Source of the DNA: Arthrobacter sp.
GTDB taxonomy: Bacteria; Actinomycetota; Actinomycetes; Actinomycetales; Micrococcaceae
NCBI GenBank assembly: GCA_026393275.1
Contig: JAPLAM010000100.1
Location: forward strand, 1-64,000
Direction of reading: 5' to 3'
DNA: 64,000 nucleotides
In this document: positions 18,069 through 27,521 of the stretch, piece after piece
How positions within the stretch are numbered: position 1 is the first letter of the stretch
How the letters are laid out: each line of letters opens with the position of its first letter
The notes under the pieces: generated by a model
Databases searched by the model: none
The model's input: only the letters and a program-made list of their open reading frames with translations
Told to the model about the DNA's origin: nothing
Position numbers and translations under genes: made by a program

Positions 18069-19076
18069 ATGGCCAGCTTCGCCACATTCGGTAACGAGCT
18101 TTACACGGGCAAGCGCTCGTACGATTTTGTCGCTTCCAAGAAGATCTGGTTCCTGATCGCCGCGGTCGCCGTCGCACTGTCTATCCTGCTGCCGGTCGCC
18201 AAGGGCGGCTTCAACCTCGGCATCGAGTTCCGCGGCGGCTCCGAGTTCACCGTGTCCAACGTCAAGGACACGGACCCCGGCCTCGGCGAGAAGGCCGTGC
18301 AGGATGTCGTGGCCGGCAGCCAGCCGCGCGTCGCCAACGTCGCCGGCAACACCATGCGCATCCAGACGGACAAGCTCAGCGACGACGAGACGCTCAAGAT
18401 CAAGGAGGGACTCACCAAGACGTACGGCGTGACGGACAACGAGGTCACCTCGACGTTCGTGGGCCCGACGTGGGGCGCGGACGTGACCAAGCAGGCGCTC
18501 CTCGGCCTGCTGATCTTCGTGGCCCTCGCCGCGGTCCTGATGGCGCTGTATTTCCGGACCTGGAAGATGTCGATCTCCGCCCTGGCCGGCATGCTGGTGA
18601 CGATGTTCATCACCGCGGGGGTGTACTCGCTCAGTGACTTCGAGGTGACGCCTTCGGCCATCATCGGTTTCCTGACTGTTCTCAGCTACTCGCTGTATGA
18701 CACCGTGGTGGTCTTCGACAAGATCCGCGAAAACACCTCGGACCTGCAGGCGTCCACCCGGCGCACGTTTGGCGAAGAGGTCAATCTCGCCGTCAACCAG
18801 ACCCTGGTGCGCTCCATCAACACCATGATGGTGGCCATCCTGCCGGTGGGCGCCATCCTGTTCATCGGTGCCGGGCTGCTGGGCGCGGGAACGCTGCGCG
18901 ACCTCTCGCTGGCGCTCTTCGTGGGGATCCTGATCGGCACCGCCGCGACCATCTTCATCGCGGCGCCGCTCTACGCCGCGTTGCGCCAGGGCGAGCCGGA
19001 ACTGATCAAGCAGGCCAGGCGCGTCCAGCAGCGGCGCGCCGAAAATGCCGCCAAGGTGGCCCCGGCCACTGCCTAG
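18069..19076 (+). CDS. secF: Protein translocase subunit SecF
   Basis: Partner of SecD, 335 residues. The N-terminal helix and GGFNLGIEFRGGSEF motif, a small periplasmic-type domain, and the five-helix block with YSLYDTVVVFDKIREN are all typical. The start ATG directly abuts the secD stop. A strong hairpin follows the gene. Confidence 0.96.
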   Translation: MASFATFGNELYTGKRSYDFVASKKIWFLIAAVAVALSILLPVAKGGFNLGIEFRGGSEFTVSNVKDTDPGLGEKAVQDVVAGSQPRVANVAGNTMRIQTDKLSDDETLKIKEGLTKTYGVTDNEVTSTFVGPTWGADVTKQALLGLLIFVALAAVLMALYFRTWKMSISALAGMLVTMFITAGVYSLSDFEVTPSAIIGFLTVLSYSLYDTVVVFDKIRENTSDLQASTRRTFGEEVNLAVNQTLVRSINTMMVAILPVGAILFIGAGLLGAGTLRDLSLALFVGILIGTAATIFIAAPLYAALRQGEPELIKQARRVQQRRAENAAKVAPATA

Positions 19077-19088
19077 CCGAAATCCGCC

Positions 19089-19131
19089 CGACGGGCCGGA
19101 GAACGTCCCCGTGACGGTCTCCGGCCCGTCG
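19089..19131 (+). terminator. Hairpin terminator after secF
   Basis: CGACGGGCCGGAGA (19089-19102) pairs perfectly with TCTCCGGCCCGTCG (19118-19131), extended inside by CGTC/GACG. There is no U-rich tail, as is common in high-GC actinobacteria. Confidence 0.65.
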
Positions 19132-19207
19132 CCGTTGGGCGCCGGTTATCGAAGTCTCCCGGCGCGGAATAGACTTGAATAATTAACGGGTTGTGAGGGG
19201 TGCTTCA

Positions 19208-21601
19208 TTGGAAGAACGTTCGACGCCGGCGCCTGCGGTTCCGGCGGATAAGGGTGCCGGCCAGGGGCTGCAGACTGGCCTGGTGGCTGCCGGACGCCCC
19301 GACGCTGCCGTGCCCGTGGACAATTCCGGGACCCGGCCGACGTTCCCCGGACGCCGCGAACGCACCCGCTCACGGCTGGCGCGCCTGACCGGCCGCGGCA
19401 CACCCGCTTACTCGCCGATCCTGGAGCCCTTGCTGCGCACCGTGCGCGCCAACAACCCGAAGGACGACTTCGAGCTCATCCAGCGGGCGTTTGTGGTGGC
19501 GGAGCGTTGCCACCGCGGCCAGAAGCGCAAGAGCGGCGACCCCTACATCACCCACCCAGTGGCGGTCGCGACGATCCTGGCCGAGCTGGGATTGAGCGGG
19601 TCGACGCTGGCCGCCGCACTGCTGCACGACACCGTCGAGGACACCTCCTACACGCTGGCGGACCTCAAGGGTGAGTTCGGGCCCGAAGTCGCCATGCTGG
19701 TCGACGGGGTCACCAAGCTGGACAAGGTCAGCTTCGGCGAGGCCGCCCAGTCCGAAACCGTGCGCAAAATGGTCGTGGCCATGGCCAAGGACATCCGTGT
19801 GCTCATGATCAAGCTCGCCGACCGGCTGCACAACGCCCGCACCTGGCGCTTCGTCTCCGCCGAGTCCTCGGCCCGCAAGGCGCGCGAAACCCTGGAGATC
19901 TTCGCTCCGCTGGCACACCGGCTCGGCATGAACACCATCAAGTGGGAACTCGAGGACCTGTCCTTCGCCGCCCTGTACCCCAAGGTCTACGAGGAAATCG
20001 TGCGGATGGTGGGGGACCGGACCCCGGAGCGGGAAAAGAACCTCTCCGTCATCCGCAACCAGATCACCGAGGACCTGCGGGCGGCCAAGATCAAGGCCAC
20101 GATCACCGGCCGGCCCAAGCACTACTACTCGATCTACCAGAAGATGATCGTCCGCGATAAGGACTTCGACGACATCAACGACCTGATGGGCGTCCGCGTG
20201 CTGGTCGACTCGGTGCGGGACTGCTACGCCGCGCTGGGTGCGATGCACTCGCGCTGGAACCCGCTGCCGGGCCGGTTCAAGGACTACATCGCGATGCCCA
20301 AGTTCAACATGTACCAGTCGCTGCACACCACGGTGATCGGCCCCGGCGGAAAACCGGTGGAAATCCAGATCCGGACCCACGAGATGCACCGGCGCGCCGA
20401 ATACGGCGTCGCGGCGCACTGGAAGTACAAGGACCAGCCGAACCGGACGGCGGCCGGTCCGGGCAGCCCGCGCGACGGTGACATGGGCTGGCTCCGTTCA
20501 CTCGTCGACTGGCAGCAGGAAACCTCCGATCCCGGCGAGTTCCTCGACTCCCTGCGCTTCGAGATCAACGCCCGCGAAGTCTTTGTCTTCACCCCCAAGG
20601 GCGAGGTCATGGCCCTTCCCGCCGGATCGACGCCGGTGGACTTCGCCTACGCGGTCCATACCGAGGTGGGGCACCGGACCATCGGCGCGCGCGTCAACGG
20701 CAAGCTCGTTCCGCTCAACAGCGAACTGAACCACGGCGACTGGGTGGAGATCTTCACCTCCAAGGCCGAAGGCGCCGGCCCGAGCCAGGACTGGCAGCAC
20801 TTCGTCAAGAGCGCCCGTGCCCGCAACAAGATCCGGCAGTGGTTCAGCAAGGAACGCCGCGAAGAAGCGATCGACCGCGGCAAGGACCTGCTCACCAAGG
20901 CCATGCGCAAGCAGAACCTTCCACTGCAGCGCCTGATGACCCACGACGCCCTCGCTGCGATTGCCGAGGACTTCAAGTACACGGACATCTCCGGGCTGTA
21001 CGCGGGGGTGGGCGACGGCCACACCTCGGCCCAGTCCGTGATGGAACGGCTCGTCGAGAGCCTCGGCGGCAACGACACCCCCGAGGACGACCTCACCGAG
21101 GTTTCCATCCCCGCCCAGGTCAGCAAGACCCGCTACTCCGACTCCGGCGTCGTGGTCCGCGGCGTCGACGACGTCTGGGTGAAGCTGGCACGCTGCTGCA
21201 CCCCGGTGCCGCCGGACCCCATCCTGGGCTTCGTCACCCGCGGCTCCGGCGTCTCGGTGCACCGGACCGACTGTACGAACGTGTCCGGCCTAATGGACCA
21301 GCCGGACCGGATCGTCGAGGTGGAGTGGGCGCCGACGCAGTCCAGCGTGTTCCTCGTGGAAATCCAGGTCGAAGCGCTGGACCGTAAGTCGCTGCTCTCC
21401 GACGTCACCCGGGTGCTGTCCGAGAACCACGTCAACATCCTGGCCGCGAGCGTGCACACCTCCACCGACCGGGTGGCGATCTCCAAGTTCGCCTTCGAGA
21501 TGGGTGATCCGAAGTACCTGAGCCACGTGCTCAGCGCCGTCCGGCGCATCGACGGCGTGTTCGACGTCTACCGCACCACAGGCAACCGCCGCCGCAGCTA
21601 G
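19208..21601 (+). CDS. rel: Bifunctional (p)ppGpp synthetase/hydrolase Rel
   Basis: Stringent-response enzyme of about 797 residues. Order of domains: a disordered head (about 70 residues), HD hydrolase with [10 protein letters not shown], synthetase with [13 protein letters not shown] and the RFKD motif typical of bifunctional enzymes, TGS ([16 protein letters not shown]), a zinc-finger-like region ([10 protein letters not shown]) and a C-terminal ACT domain. TTG 19208 is preferred because GAGGGG lies 7 bases upstream; a GTG at 19193 would add 5 residues. Its 3' end meets the convergent AbiEi-like gene 8 bases away. Confidence 0.95.
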   Translation: MEERSTPAPAVPADKGAGQGLQTGLVAAGRPDAAVPVDNSGTRPTFPGRRERTRSRLARLTGRGTPAYSPILEPLLRTVRANNPKDDFELIQRAFVVAERCHRGQKRKSGDPYITHPVAVATILAELGLSGSTLAAALLHDTVEDTSYTLADLKGEFGPEVAMLVDGVTKLDKVSFGEAAQSETVRKMVVAMAKDIRVLMIKLADRLHNARTWRFVSAESSARKARETLEIFAPLAHRLGMNTIKWELEDLSFAALYPKVYEEIVRMVGDRTPEREKNLSVIRNQITEDLRAAKIKATITGRPKHYYSIYQKMIVRDKDFDDINDLMGVRVLVDSVRDCYAALGAMHSRWNPLPGRFKDYIAMPKFNMYQSLHTTVIGPGGKPVEIQIRTHEMHRRAEYGVAAHWKYKDQPNRTAAGPGSPRDGDMGWLRSLVDWQQETSDPGEFLDSLRFEINAREVFVFTPKGEVMALPAGSTPVDFAYAVHTEVGHRTIGARVNGKLVPLNSELNHGDWVEIFTSKAEGAGPSQDWQHFVKSARARNKIRQWFSKERREEAIDRGKDLLTKAMRKQNLPLQRLMTHDALAAIAEDFKYTDISGLYAGVGDGHTSAQSVMERLVESLGGNDTPEDDLTEVSIPAQVSKTRYSDSGVVVRGVDDVWVKLARCCTPVPPDPILGFVTRGSGVSVHRTDCTNVSGLMDQPDRIVEVEWAPTQSSVFLVEIQVEALDRKSLLSDVTRVLSENHVNILAASVHTSTDRVAISKFAFEMGDPKYLSHVLSAVRRIDGVFDVYRTTGNRRRS

Positions 21602-21609
21602 GTGCTGCA

Positions 21610-22269
21610 CTAACGGACCGGGCCGGCGCTGCCGCGTTCCTCCGGCAGCAGGGTCGCCAGCTTGGCCAGGGCCGCTTGCTTGTGCGGCACCCGCGGGGTC
21701 GCCTCCACGGCCCGGATCAGCAGCCGCAACCGGACGTTTAGTTCGGGCGCCGCCAGGAAGGCACCCAGCGCCGGCAGCGCGCGCTCGGGCTCCACGTGCA
21801 GGGCGATGTCCACCGCTGTCCGGAGCGGGCTGGACACCATGAGCCCGCCCAGGCTCACGACGTCGAACGGGCCCAGCCGCACCTCGTGAAAACTGCAGCC
21901 GCGGGTGGCCCGGAGGCTCGATACCCGCCGGCTGGCATCGACCAGCAATGCGATGCGGTCAGGTTCCCCGGCGCAGCCGTAGATCCAGGCCGCCGTCATC
22001 CGCCCCGCGACCACCCGCTGCCTGATCGGCGCCGGAATGGCGCAGGCCGCCGCCCGAGCCCGCAGCTGCGGGGTGGCTGCGGCGCCGGGCGGCAGGTAGC
22101 CGCGCTGGGAGAGCTGCGTCAGCACGCCGTCGGCCGCCATGGCCTGCAGCTCCGCCCAGGAGAACGGCGTTCCGGGGAAGTAGAGCACGGGCGGCGCCGC
22201 CCCGGGCGGGTGGCAGGCGGCGGGGTTGGACGGGTGGCCGGAAGCGGAGTAGCCGGGCTGGATGACCAT
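21610..22269 (-). CDS. AbiEi-antitoxin-like protein
   Basis: Protein of 219 residues with the layout of the actinobacterial AbiEi-like family. It has a short N-terminal segment with LTQLSQRGYLPPG (winged-helix-like), then RARAAACAIPAPIRQRVVAG and HEVRLGPFDVVSLGGLMVSSPLRTAVDIAL, which recalls the type IV antitoxin core. No nucleotidyltransferase toxin gene is adjacent, so it is not part of a visible toxin-antitoxin pair. Many genomes carry such solitary copies of unknown role. Confidence 0.55.
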   Translation of the reverse strand: MVIQPGYSASGHPSNPAACHPPGAAPPVLYFPGTPFSWAELQAMAADGVLTQLSQRGYLPPGAAATPQLRARAAACAIPAPIRQRVVAGRMTAAWIYGCAGEPDRIALLVDASRRVSSLRATRGCSFHEVRLGPFDVVSLGGLMVSSPLRTAVDIALHVEPERALPALGAFLAAPELNVRLRLLIRAVEATPRVPHKQAALAKLATLLPEERGSAGPVR

Positions 22270-22304
22270 GCTGCCATCGTGGTGCCTTCCCCGAGCGCCG
22301 AAAA

Positions 22305-22341
22305 GGCCCCGCCCCGGTCATGTGGATAACCGGGCGGGGCC
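22305..22341 (-). terminator. Hairpin terminator after the DUF349 gene
   Basis: On the minus strand a GGCCCCGCCCGGT-type stem (one bulged base) with a 10-base loop is followed directly by TTTT. Confidence 0.7.
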
Positions 22342-22348
22342 TGTTCGT

Positions 22349-22367
22349 GCCGGTCATGATGACCGGC
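22349..22367 (-). terminator. Small hairpin between the DUF349 gene and its terminator
   Basis: GCCGGTCA-TGA-TGACCGGC is a perfect 8-bp stem with a 3-base loop, 22 bases after the stop codon. Confidence 0.4.
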
Positions 22368-22389
22368 GGTCGAGAATTGCTAGGAGCTG

Positions 22390-24015
22390 CTAGGAGAGCT
22401 CGCTGGCCGAACGCTCAAGCTGCTCAAGCCAGGCCTGGCGTGCCTCGAGCGCCTCCTGGGCTGCCTTGATCTTGCGTTCGTCGCCGGCCTTCTCCGCCTT
22501 GGCCAGGTCTTCCTTGAGTCCGGCGATGGCGGACTCCAGCTGCGACAGGGCGCTGTTGGTGCGTGCCTTCGTCTCCGGGTTGGAACGCTTCCAGTTTTCG
22601 TCCTCGGCGTGGCGGACAGCGTCCTCCACCTTCCGCAGGCCGGCCTCGATCCGGCCCATGTCCGCGCGGGGAACCTTGCCGGCTTCCTCCCAGCGGTCAC
22701 GGATGGACTGCAGTGCCTTCTTGACCGCGGTCAGGTCCTTGATCGGGAGCAGCTCGTTGGCCTCCACCAGCAGGGCTTCCTTCACCGTGAGGTTGGCGCC
22801 GTACTCCTGGTCGATCTCTTCATTGGCGGCTTGCCGGTTCGTGAAGAAGACGTCCTGCGCGGCCCGGAAACGCGCCCAGAGGGCATCATCATCCTTGCGG
22901 CTGGCGCGCGGCGAAGCCTTCCACTGGTCCATCAGGCGCCGGTACTCGCCGGCGGCGAAACCCCAGTCGGTCGAGGCGGAAAGCGCCTCGGCGTCGGCGA
23001 TCAGCTTCTCCTTGGCGGCCTTGGCCGCGGAGTTGTTGCTGTCCAGTTGGGAGAAGTAGGCGCGGCGATGCCGGTCGAAGACGGTGCGGGCGGCGCGGAA
23101 CCGCTTCCAGAGGGCGTCCTCGTTACTGCGGCCCAGCCGGACGCCGCTCTTCTGCGCGGTTTTCCAGCTCTCGAAGAGCTCGTTCATCCGGGCGCTGGAG
23201 GTCTTCCACTGGATCTGGGCCGGGTCGTGCCCGGCGATCTCCTCAGCCTCGGCCACGATCGCCTCGCGGGCCGCCAGCTCGGCGGCGCGGACGGCGTCAT
23301 GTTCGGCCTTCTCGGTCTTTTCCAGTTCGGTGATCTGGCCGGACAGGGTGTCCAAGCGGGTTTCCGCGGCACGGAGGTCGCCCACCATGTTCCGTTCTGC
23401 CAGCTGCTCGCGCAGGTGCGTCACGGTCTTCTGCATGTCCGCGGCCGGAGCCTTGGAGGCCACGCGCTGCTCGAGCAGGACAACCTGGGCGACGACGTCG
23501 TCGTACTTGCGGGCGAAGTAGCCGAGGGCCTCGTCATCGCTGACGCCCGGGTACTGGCCGACGGGGTGTTCGTCGCCATCGATGGTCAGGAACACGTGGC
23601 CGTCGCCTTCAACACGGCCCCAGCGGGCGGCTTCGGCAAGCGATGTGGCGCTGGAGGCAGGCGCGGCGACCGGGGCGGCCGCAGACGGCGTCGACTTCGG
23701 CCGGGCCGCGAAAGCGGCGGGCGACGGAGCCGGCCGGGGCGGCGCGGGCGCGGGGGCCGGGGCGGGTGTGGCGGCAACGGGTTCGGCTTCAGCCGGGGCT
23801 GACTCGGCCGCGGGTGCCGGGGCTTCGACCTCAGCCGGGGCTGCCTCGGCCGCGGGTTCCAGGGCTTCGGTCTCAGCCGGAGCTTCGGCTTCGGCCGGAG
23901 CCTCAGCCTCGGTTGCGGGGCTGGGGTCGCTGACCGCGTCGGTCACCGTAACCTCGGCTTCGGTCTCGTTGGCAGCTGCTGCCACTGTTTCGTCGGATTG
24001 CTGACTGTGTGTCAC
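22390..24015 (-). CDS. DUF349-domain protein
   Basis: Protein of 541 residues. The first 130 or so are almost entirely Ala, Glu and Pro. Then SLAEAARWGRVEGDGHVFLTI starts the conserved part, which is helical with several DUF349 repeats marked by WK..., ALWKRFRAARTVFDRHR and ALWARFRAAQDVFFTNRQ. Long coiled-coil stretches are likely. No enzymatic motif is visible. The family lies between rel and a cyclophilin gene in many actinobacteria; its role is not established. The GTG start lacks a strong ribosome-binding site. Confidence 0.9.
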   Translation of the reverse strand: MTHSQQSDETVAAAANETEAEVTVTDAVSDPSPATEAEAPAEAEAPAETEALEPAAEAAPAEVEAPAPAAESAPAEAEPVAATPAPAPAPAPPRPAPSPAAFAARPKSTPSAAAPVAAPASSATSLAEAARWGRVEGDGHVFLTIDGDEHPVGQYPGVSDDEALGYFARKYDDVVAQVVLLEQRVASKAPAADMQKTVTHLREQLAERNMVGDLRAAETRLDTLSGQITELEKTEKAEHDAVRAAELAAREAIVAEAEEIAGHDPAQIQWKTSSARMNELFESWKTAQKSGVRLGRSNEDALWKRFRAARTVFDRHRRAYFSQLDSNNSAAKAAKEKLIADAEALSASTDWGFAAGEYRRLMDQWKASPRASRKDDDALWARFRAAQDVFFTNRQAANEEIDQEYGANLTVKEALLVEANELLPIKDLTAVKKALQSIRDRWEEAGKVPRADMGRIEAGLRKVEDAVRHAEDENWKRSNPETKARTNSALSQLESAIAGLKEDLAKAEKAGDERKIKAAQEALEARQAWLEQLERSASELS

Positions 24016-24076
24016 CGCTAGAAGTCTTTCGCTTGGAGGGAAATACCGGCACCGCGGCCACGAGGGCCCCGGCTGG

Positions 24077-24883
24077 CTACTTCAGAGAGAACGAGTCTAT
24101 CGTGACTGGTTCCACTGGGGCGCCGTCCGTGGCGCTGGCTCCCGGTTTGACGCCGGCCGCCGCGATGTTGCTGACGACGTCCAGCCCGGACGTGACCTTA
24201 CCCACCACGGTGTAGCCGCCGGCGGCGTCGGCCGGGATTACGGTGTCTTTATAGACGATAAAGAACTGTGTTCCGTTGCCGTAGGCGTTGCCGCCGGTGC
24301 GGGCCACGGCGATGCTGCCGGCCGGGTACTTGTTGTCGGCCGGGGTGTTTTCCAGCGGTCCCCAGTTGTAGGCGGGGTCGCTTTTGCCGTCACCGGATTT
24401 GGAGCCGCACTGCAGCACACCGAACGAATCGGCGGTGGTGAGCCGGTGGCAGGTGAGTCCCTTGTAGAAATTCTGGTCCGCCAGCGACTTGAACACGGCG
24501 GCTGCCTGGGGGGCCTTGGTTCCGTCCAGTTCGATCCCGAGGGTGCCGCTGTTGAGGGCAAGTTCGCCGGTAAAGGTCTTGCCCGCCGCGGTGTCCGGCT
24601 TCGGAATATTCTCGCCGTTGCTCGCGCTGGGCGACGGCGTGGCGGACGCCGACGGGCTGGCCAGCCCGGCTTCCGCGGTCTTGAATTCGTCCTCGGTCGG
24701 GTTGCCGGCAAACACGGTCAACTGCAGCACGATGGCGAGGACCAGGGCGGCAGCACCGCCGGCGATCGCGAGGGTATTGTCGCGCTTCCGGCGTTTGTCC
24801 TGCTCGCTGCGCAGCTCACGCTTTGCCTCCATCTGCTGGATGCGCCGCTTGGCTTCGCGGGCGCTCCGTGAACTGGCCGCCAA
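24077..24883 (-). CDS. Membrane-anchored cyclophilin-type peptidyl-prolyl isomerase
   Basis: Protein of 268 residues that should help fold exported proteins. A basic N-terminus (SAREAKRRIQQMEAKRELR) precedes one transmembrane helix (AIAGGAAALVLAIVLQLTVFA), a Ser/Ala/Pro linker and a cyclophilin domain with FYKGLTCHRL, GSIAVAR, GNGTQFFIVYKDT and GGYTVVGKV. The start is set at TTG 24883 because AGGAGG lies 4 bases upstream; the frame stays open further but the added residues are low complexity. It is divergent from hisS. Confidence 0.92.
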   Translation of the reverse strand: MAASSRSAREAKRRIQQMEAKRELRSEQDKRRKRDNTLAIAGGAAALVLAIVLQLTVFAGNPTEDEFKTAEAGLASPSASATPSPSASNGENIPKPDTAAGKTFTGELALNSGTLGIELDGTKAPQAAAVFKSLADQNFYKGLTCHRLTTADSFGVLQCGSKSGDGKSDPAYNWGPLENTPADNKYPAGSIAVARTGGNAYGNGTQFFIVYKDTVIPADAAGGYTVVGKVTSGLDVVSNIAAAGVKPGASATDGAPVEPVTIDSFSLK

Positions 24884-25014
24884 AAGTCCTCCTGGGGTTA
24901 GGGCCGTACCCTGGGTCGGGCCTTGGGCCGATCCGGGGTGCAGCGGGCTGCTGCCGGCAGCGCTGCCGGCGGCAGCCATGTCAGGCAGGCGCATTAGAGA
25001 TGCGCGCGCCGAAA

Positions 25015-25045
25015 GCATAAACTGACTGCCGCACACAGTTTATGC
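25015..25045. repeat. Perfect 10-bp inverted repeat between the cyclophilin gene and hisS
   Basis: GCATAAACTG (25015-25024) and CAGTTTATGC (25036-25045) are separated by 11 bases, so half-site centres are 21 bp (two helical turns) apart. The arms are AT-rich in a GC-rich region, and each contains TAAACT, a possible -10. It could be an operator, a pair of face-to-face promoters, or a leader hairpin. Confidence 0.8.
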
Positions 25046-25117
25046 ACGACCGGCCGGTCTGCGCGCGACGCCGCGGCCGTTGGACCCGCCGTCGTAATCA
25101 GAGGAGAAAATTCCACC

Positions 25118-26476
25118 ATGGCACGCACCGCCTCCCTGTCCGGATTCCCCGAGTGGCTTCCCGAGGAGCGGCTGGTGGAACTGCATGTGCTGGACACCCT
25201 GCGGCGGACCTTTGAACTGCACGGCTTTTCCTCGATCGAGACGCGCGCGGTGGAGACGGTGGGGCAGCTGCTCCGCAAGGGCGAAATCGACAAAGAGGTT
25301 TACGGCCTGAGCCGGCTCCAGGACGACGACGGTAACGCCGCGGCCGACAATGTTGCCGCACACAAGGCCGATCCCCACGCGCTTGCCCTGCACTTCGATC
25401 TGACCGTGCCGTTCGCCCGGTACGTGGTGGAGAACGCCGGCTACCTCCCATTCCCGTTCCGGCGCTACCAGATCCAGAAGGTCTGGCGCGGCGAGCGTCC
25501 GCAGGAGGGCCGCGCCCGCGAATTCACCCAGGCGGACATCGACATCGTGGGCGACGGCGCGCTGCCGTTCCGCTACGACGTTGAGATCGCGCTGGTAATC
25601 GCCGAAGCGCTTGGTGCCCTGCCGATCCCGGACTTCCTGCTCCGGATCAACAACCGCAAGCTCGCCGAAGGCTACTACAACGGCATAGGCCTCACCGACA
25701 CCGCCGGCGTGCTCCGCAGCATCGACAAGCTCGAGAAGATCGGCCCGGCCAAGGTGGCCGAGCTGCTCCAGTCCGAGCTCGGTGCCACCGCGGAGCAGGC
25801 GCAGGCCGCGCTCCAGCTGGCCGGCATCCGCACTCCGGACACCTCCTTCGTGCAGCAGGTCCGGGCGCTGGGCGTGAGCAACGAGTTGCTGGAGGAAGGC
25901 CTGAACGAGCTGGAGCAGGTCATTGCCGCCGCGGTTCAGCGCGCTCCCGGCAGGGTGGTCGCGGACCTCAGCATCGCCCGCGGCCTGGACTACTACACCG
26001 GCACCGTCGTGGAAACCGTCCTCGTGGGGCACGAGCAGCTCGGCTCGATCTGCTCCGGCGGCCGCTACGACGCGCTGGCCAGCAAGGGCAACCGCACGTT
26101 CCCCGGCGTCGGACTCTCAATCGGCGTGACCCGGCTGGTTTCCCGGATCCTGAGCCAAGACCTGGCCAAGGCATCCCGCGCGGTGCCCACGGCCGTGCTT
26201 GTGGCGCTCAGCAACGACGAAAGCTGGGGAGCGGCGCAGGATGTGGCCGCGCAGCTGCGTTCCCGCGGGATCGCCACGGAGGTCGCGGCGAAGGCCGAGA
26301 AGTTCGGCAAGCAGATCAAGTTCGCGGACCGCCGCGGCATCCCCTTCGTCTGGTTCACCGACGACGACGGCAAGCACCAGGTCAAGGACATCCGCACCGG
26401 CGAGCAGCTCGACGCCGATCCGGCCAGCTGGGCGCCGGCAGCGGAGGACCTGCAGGTCCGGATCCTCAAGAACTAG
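25118..26476 (+). CDS. hisS: Histidyl-tRNA synthetase
   Basis: Class II synthetase of 452 residues that charges tRNA-His. FDLTVPFARYV is motif 1-linked, RGERPQEGRAREFTQADIDIVG is motif 2, ARGLDYYTGTVVE is the histidine-binding signature, and the GVGLSIGVTRL segment is motif 3. The C-terminal anticodon domain is complete. Start ATG is preceded by AGAGGAG. The upstream 234 bases hold the inverted repeat at 25015-25045 and no other gene. Confidence 0.97.
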   Translation: MARTASLSGFPEWLPEERLVELHVLDTLRRTFELHGFSSIETRAVETVGQLLRKGEIDKEVYGLSRLQDDDGNAAADNVAAHKADPHALALHFDLTVPFARYVVENAGYLPFPFRRYQIQKVWRGERPQEGRAREFTQADIDIVGDGALPFRYDVEIALVIAEALGALPIPDFLLRINNRKLAEGYYNGIGLTDTAGVLRSIDKLEKIGPAKVAELLQSELGATAEQAQAALQLAGIRTPDTSFVQQVRALGVSNELLEEGLNELEQVIAAAVQRAPGRVVADLSIARGLDYYTGTVVETVLVGHEQLGSICSGGRYDALASKGNRTFPGVGLSIGVTRLVSRILSQDLAKASRAVPTAVLVALSNDESWGAAQDVAAQLRSRGIATEVAAKAEKFGKQIKFADRRGIPFVWFTDDDGKHQVKDIRTGEQLDADPASWAPAAEDLQVRILKN

Positions 26477-26561
26477 CCGTGTCCATCCCGTTGGCTGCGG
26501 CGTAATATTTGCCTTGCGTGGCCGGGATTGACGCCGCGGGAACCACCGAGGAGGTTTCGCA

Positions 26562-27392
26562 GTGCAGGACGGAAACTACGCCAGCGATGATGTTCTCGTT
26601 GGCCCCCAATGGTTGGAAGATCACCTCGGCGATCCGCTGCTTCGGCTTGTCGAAGTGGACGTGAGTGCTGCAGCCTACGACGGCGGGCACATTCCGGGCG
26701 CCAGGCTGTGGAACATCTACCGGGACCTGAAGGACGCCGACTACCGGCTGCTGGACAAGGCGGCCATCGAGTCACTGCTGGGCAAGTCCGGGATTACGCC
26801 GGACTCGACCGTAGTCTTCTACGGCTACGCGCCGGCGATGGGCTTCTGGCTGATGAAGCTTTACGGCCATGCCCGGGCCCGCATCCTCGACACCGCCAGA
26901 ACTACCTGGGAGCAGGCCGGCCGGCCGTGGACAACGGAACCGTCCGTGCCCGCCGTGACCGAATACCCGCTGCCCGAACCGGACCCGCGACTCCGGGCCG
27001 GACAACCCGAGGTGGCAAACGCCGTCGGCCTCCCGGGGGTCACCCTGCTGGACGTCCGCACCGAGGCCGAATTCCGCGGCGAACGGTTCTGGCCCTCGGG
27101 GGCTGCCGAGCCCGGCGGCCGTGCCGGCCGCATCCCCTCAGCCACGCACCTGGAGATCGATGGATTGCGCACGCCCGACGGCGCCTTCCGCAGCGGCGAG
27201 GAGGTGCGCCGGCTCTTCGCACCGGTGCCGGACTCGGGCGGGGAAGTTGTCACCTACTGCACAGTCGGTGCCCGAGCGTCCACGGCGTGGTTCGCGCTCA
27301 CCTACCTGGCCGGGCGGGATCGGGTGCGGGTCTACGACGGCTCCTGGGCCGAATGGGGCCGGATGCCCGCAACCCCAGTCGAGGCCGGCTGA
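26562..27392 (+). CDS. Thiosulfate/3-mercaptopyruvate sulfurtransferase (two-domain rhodanese)
   Basis: Sulfurtransferase of 276 residues that moves sulfane sulfur to cyanide or other thiophiles. The N-terminal rhodanese domain (DGGHIPGARLWNIYRD) lacks a catalytic cysteine; the C-terminal one has LLDVRTEAEFRGE and the active loop YCTVGARAS, with Cys as the persulfide carrier. The loop sequence differs from the classical CRKGV, so the acceptor is uncertain. GTG 26562 is preceded by GAGGAGG. TAATAT at 26503 could be its -10. Confidence 0.88.
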   Translation: MQDGNYASDDVLVGPQWLEDHLGDPLLRLVEVDVSAAAYDGGHIPGARLWNIYRDLKDADYRLLDKAAIESLLGKSGITPDSTVVFYGYAPAMGFWLMKLYGHARARILDTARTTWEQAGRPWTTEPSVPAVTEYPLPEPDPRLRAGQPEVANAVGLPGVTLLDVRTEAEFRGERFWPSGAAEPGGRAGRIPSATHLEIDGLRTPDGAFRSGEEVRRLFAPVPDSGGEVVTYCTVGARASTAWFALTYLAGRDRVRVYDGSWAEWGRMPATPVEAG

Positions 27393-27437
27393 TCTGTCCC
27401 GGGGCGGCCCGGCTGTTCCAACGGGTAAACTCTAACG

Positions 27438-27458
27438 GGACCGTTCCAGTAGCGGTCC
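27438..27458 (+). repeat. Small inverted repeat in the aspS leader
   Basis: GGACCG (27438-27443) and CGGTCC (27453-27458) flank a 9-base loop, just after a TAAACT -10-like hexamer (27426-27431). It may fold in the aspS leader; no known element is recognised. Confidence 0.35.
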
Positions 27459-27521
27459 TAATTTCTGTACCTGTTGGACCTGACTTTGATTTTCCCTCTG
27501 TCTTCTTCAGAAAGGCGTGCT

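Noticed and set aside
19193..19207. GTG 19193 as the rel start
   Set aside because: It overlaps the only good ribosome-binding sequence (GAGGGG), which is spaced for TTG 19208.
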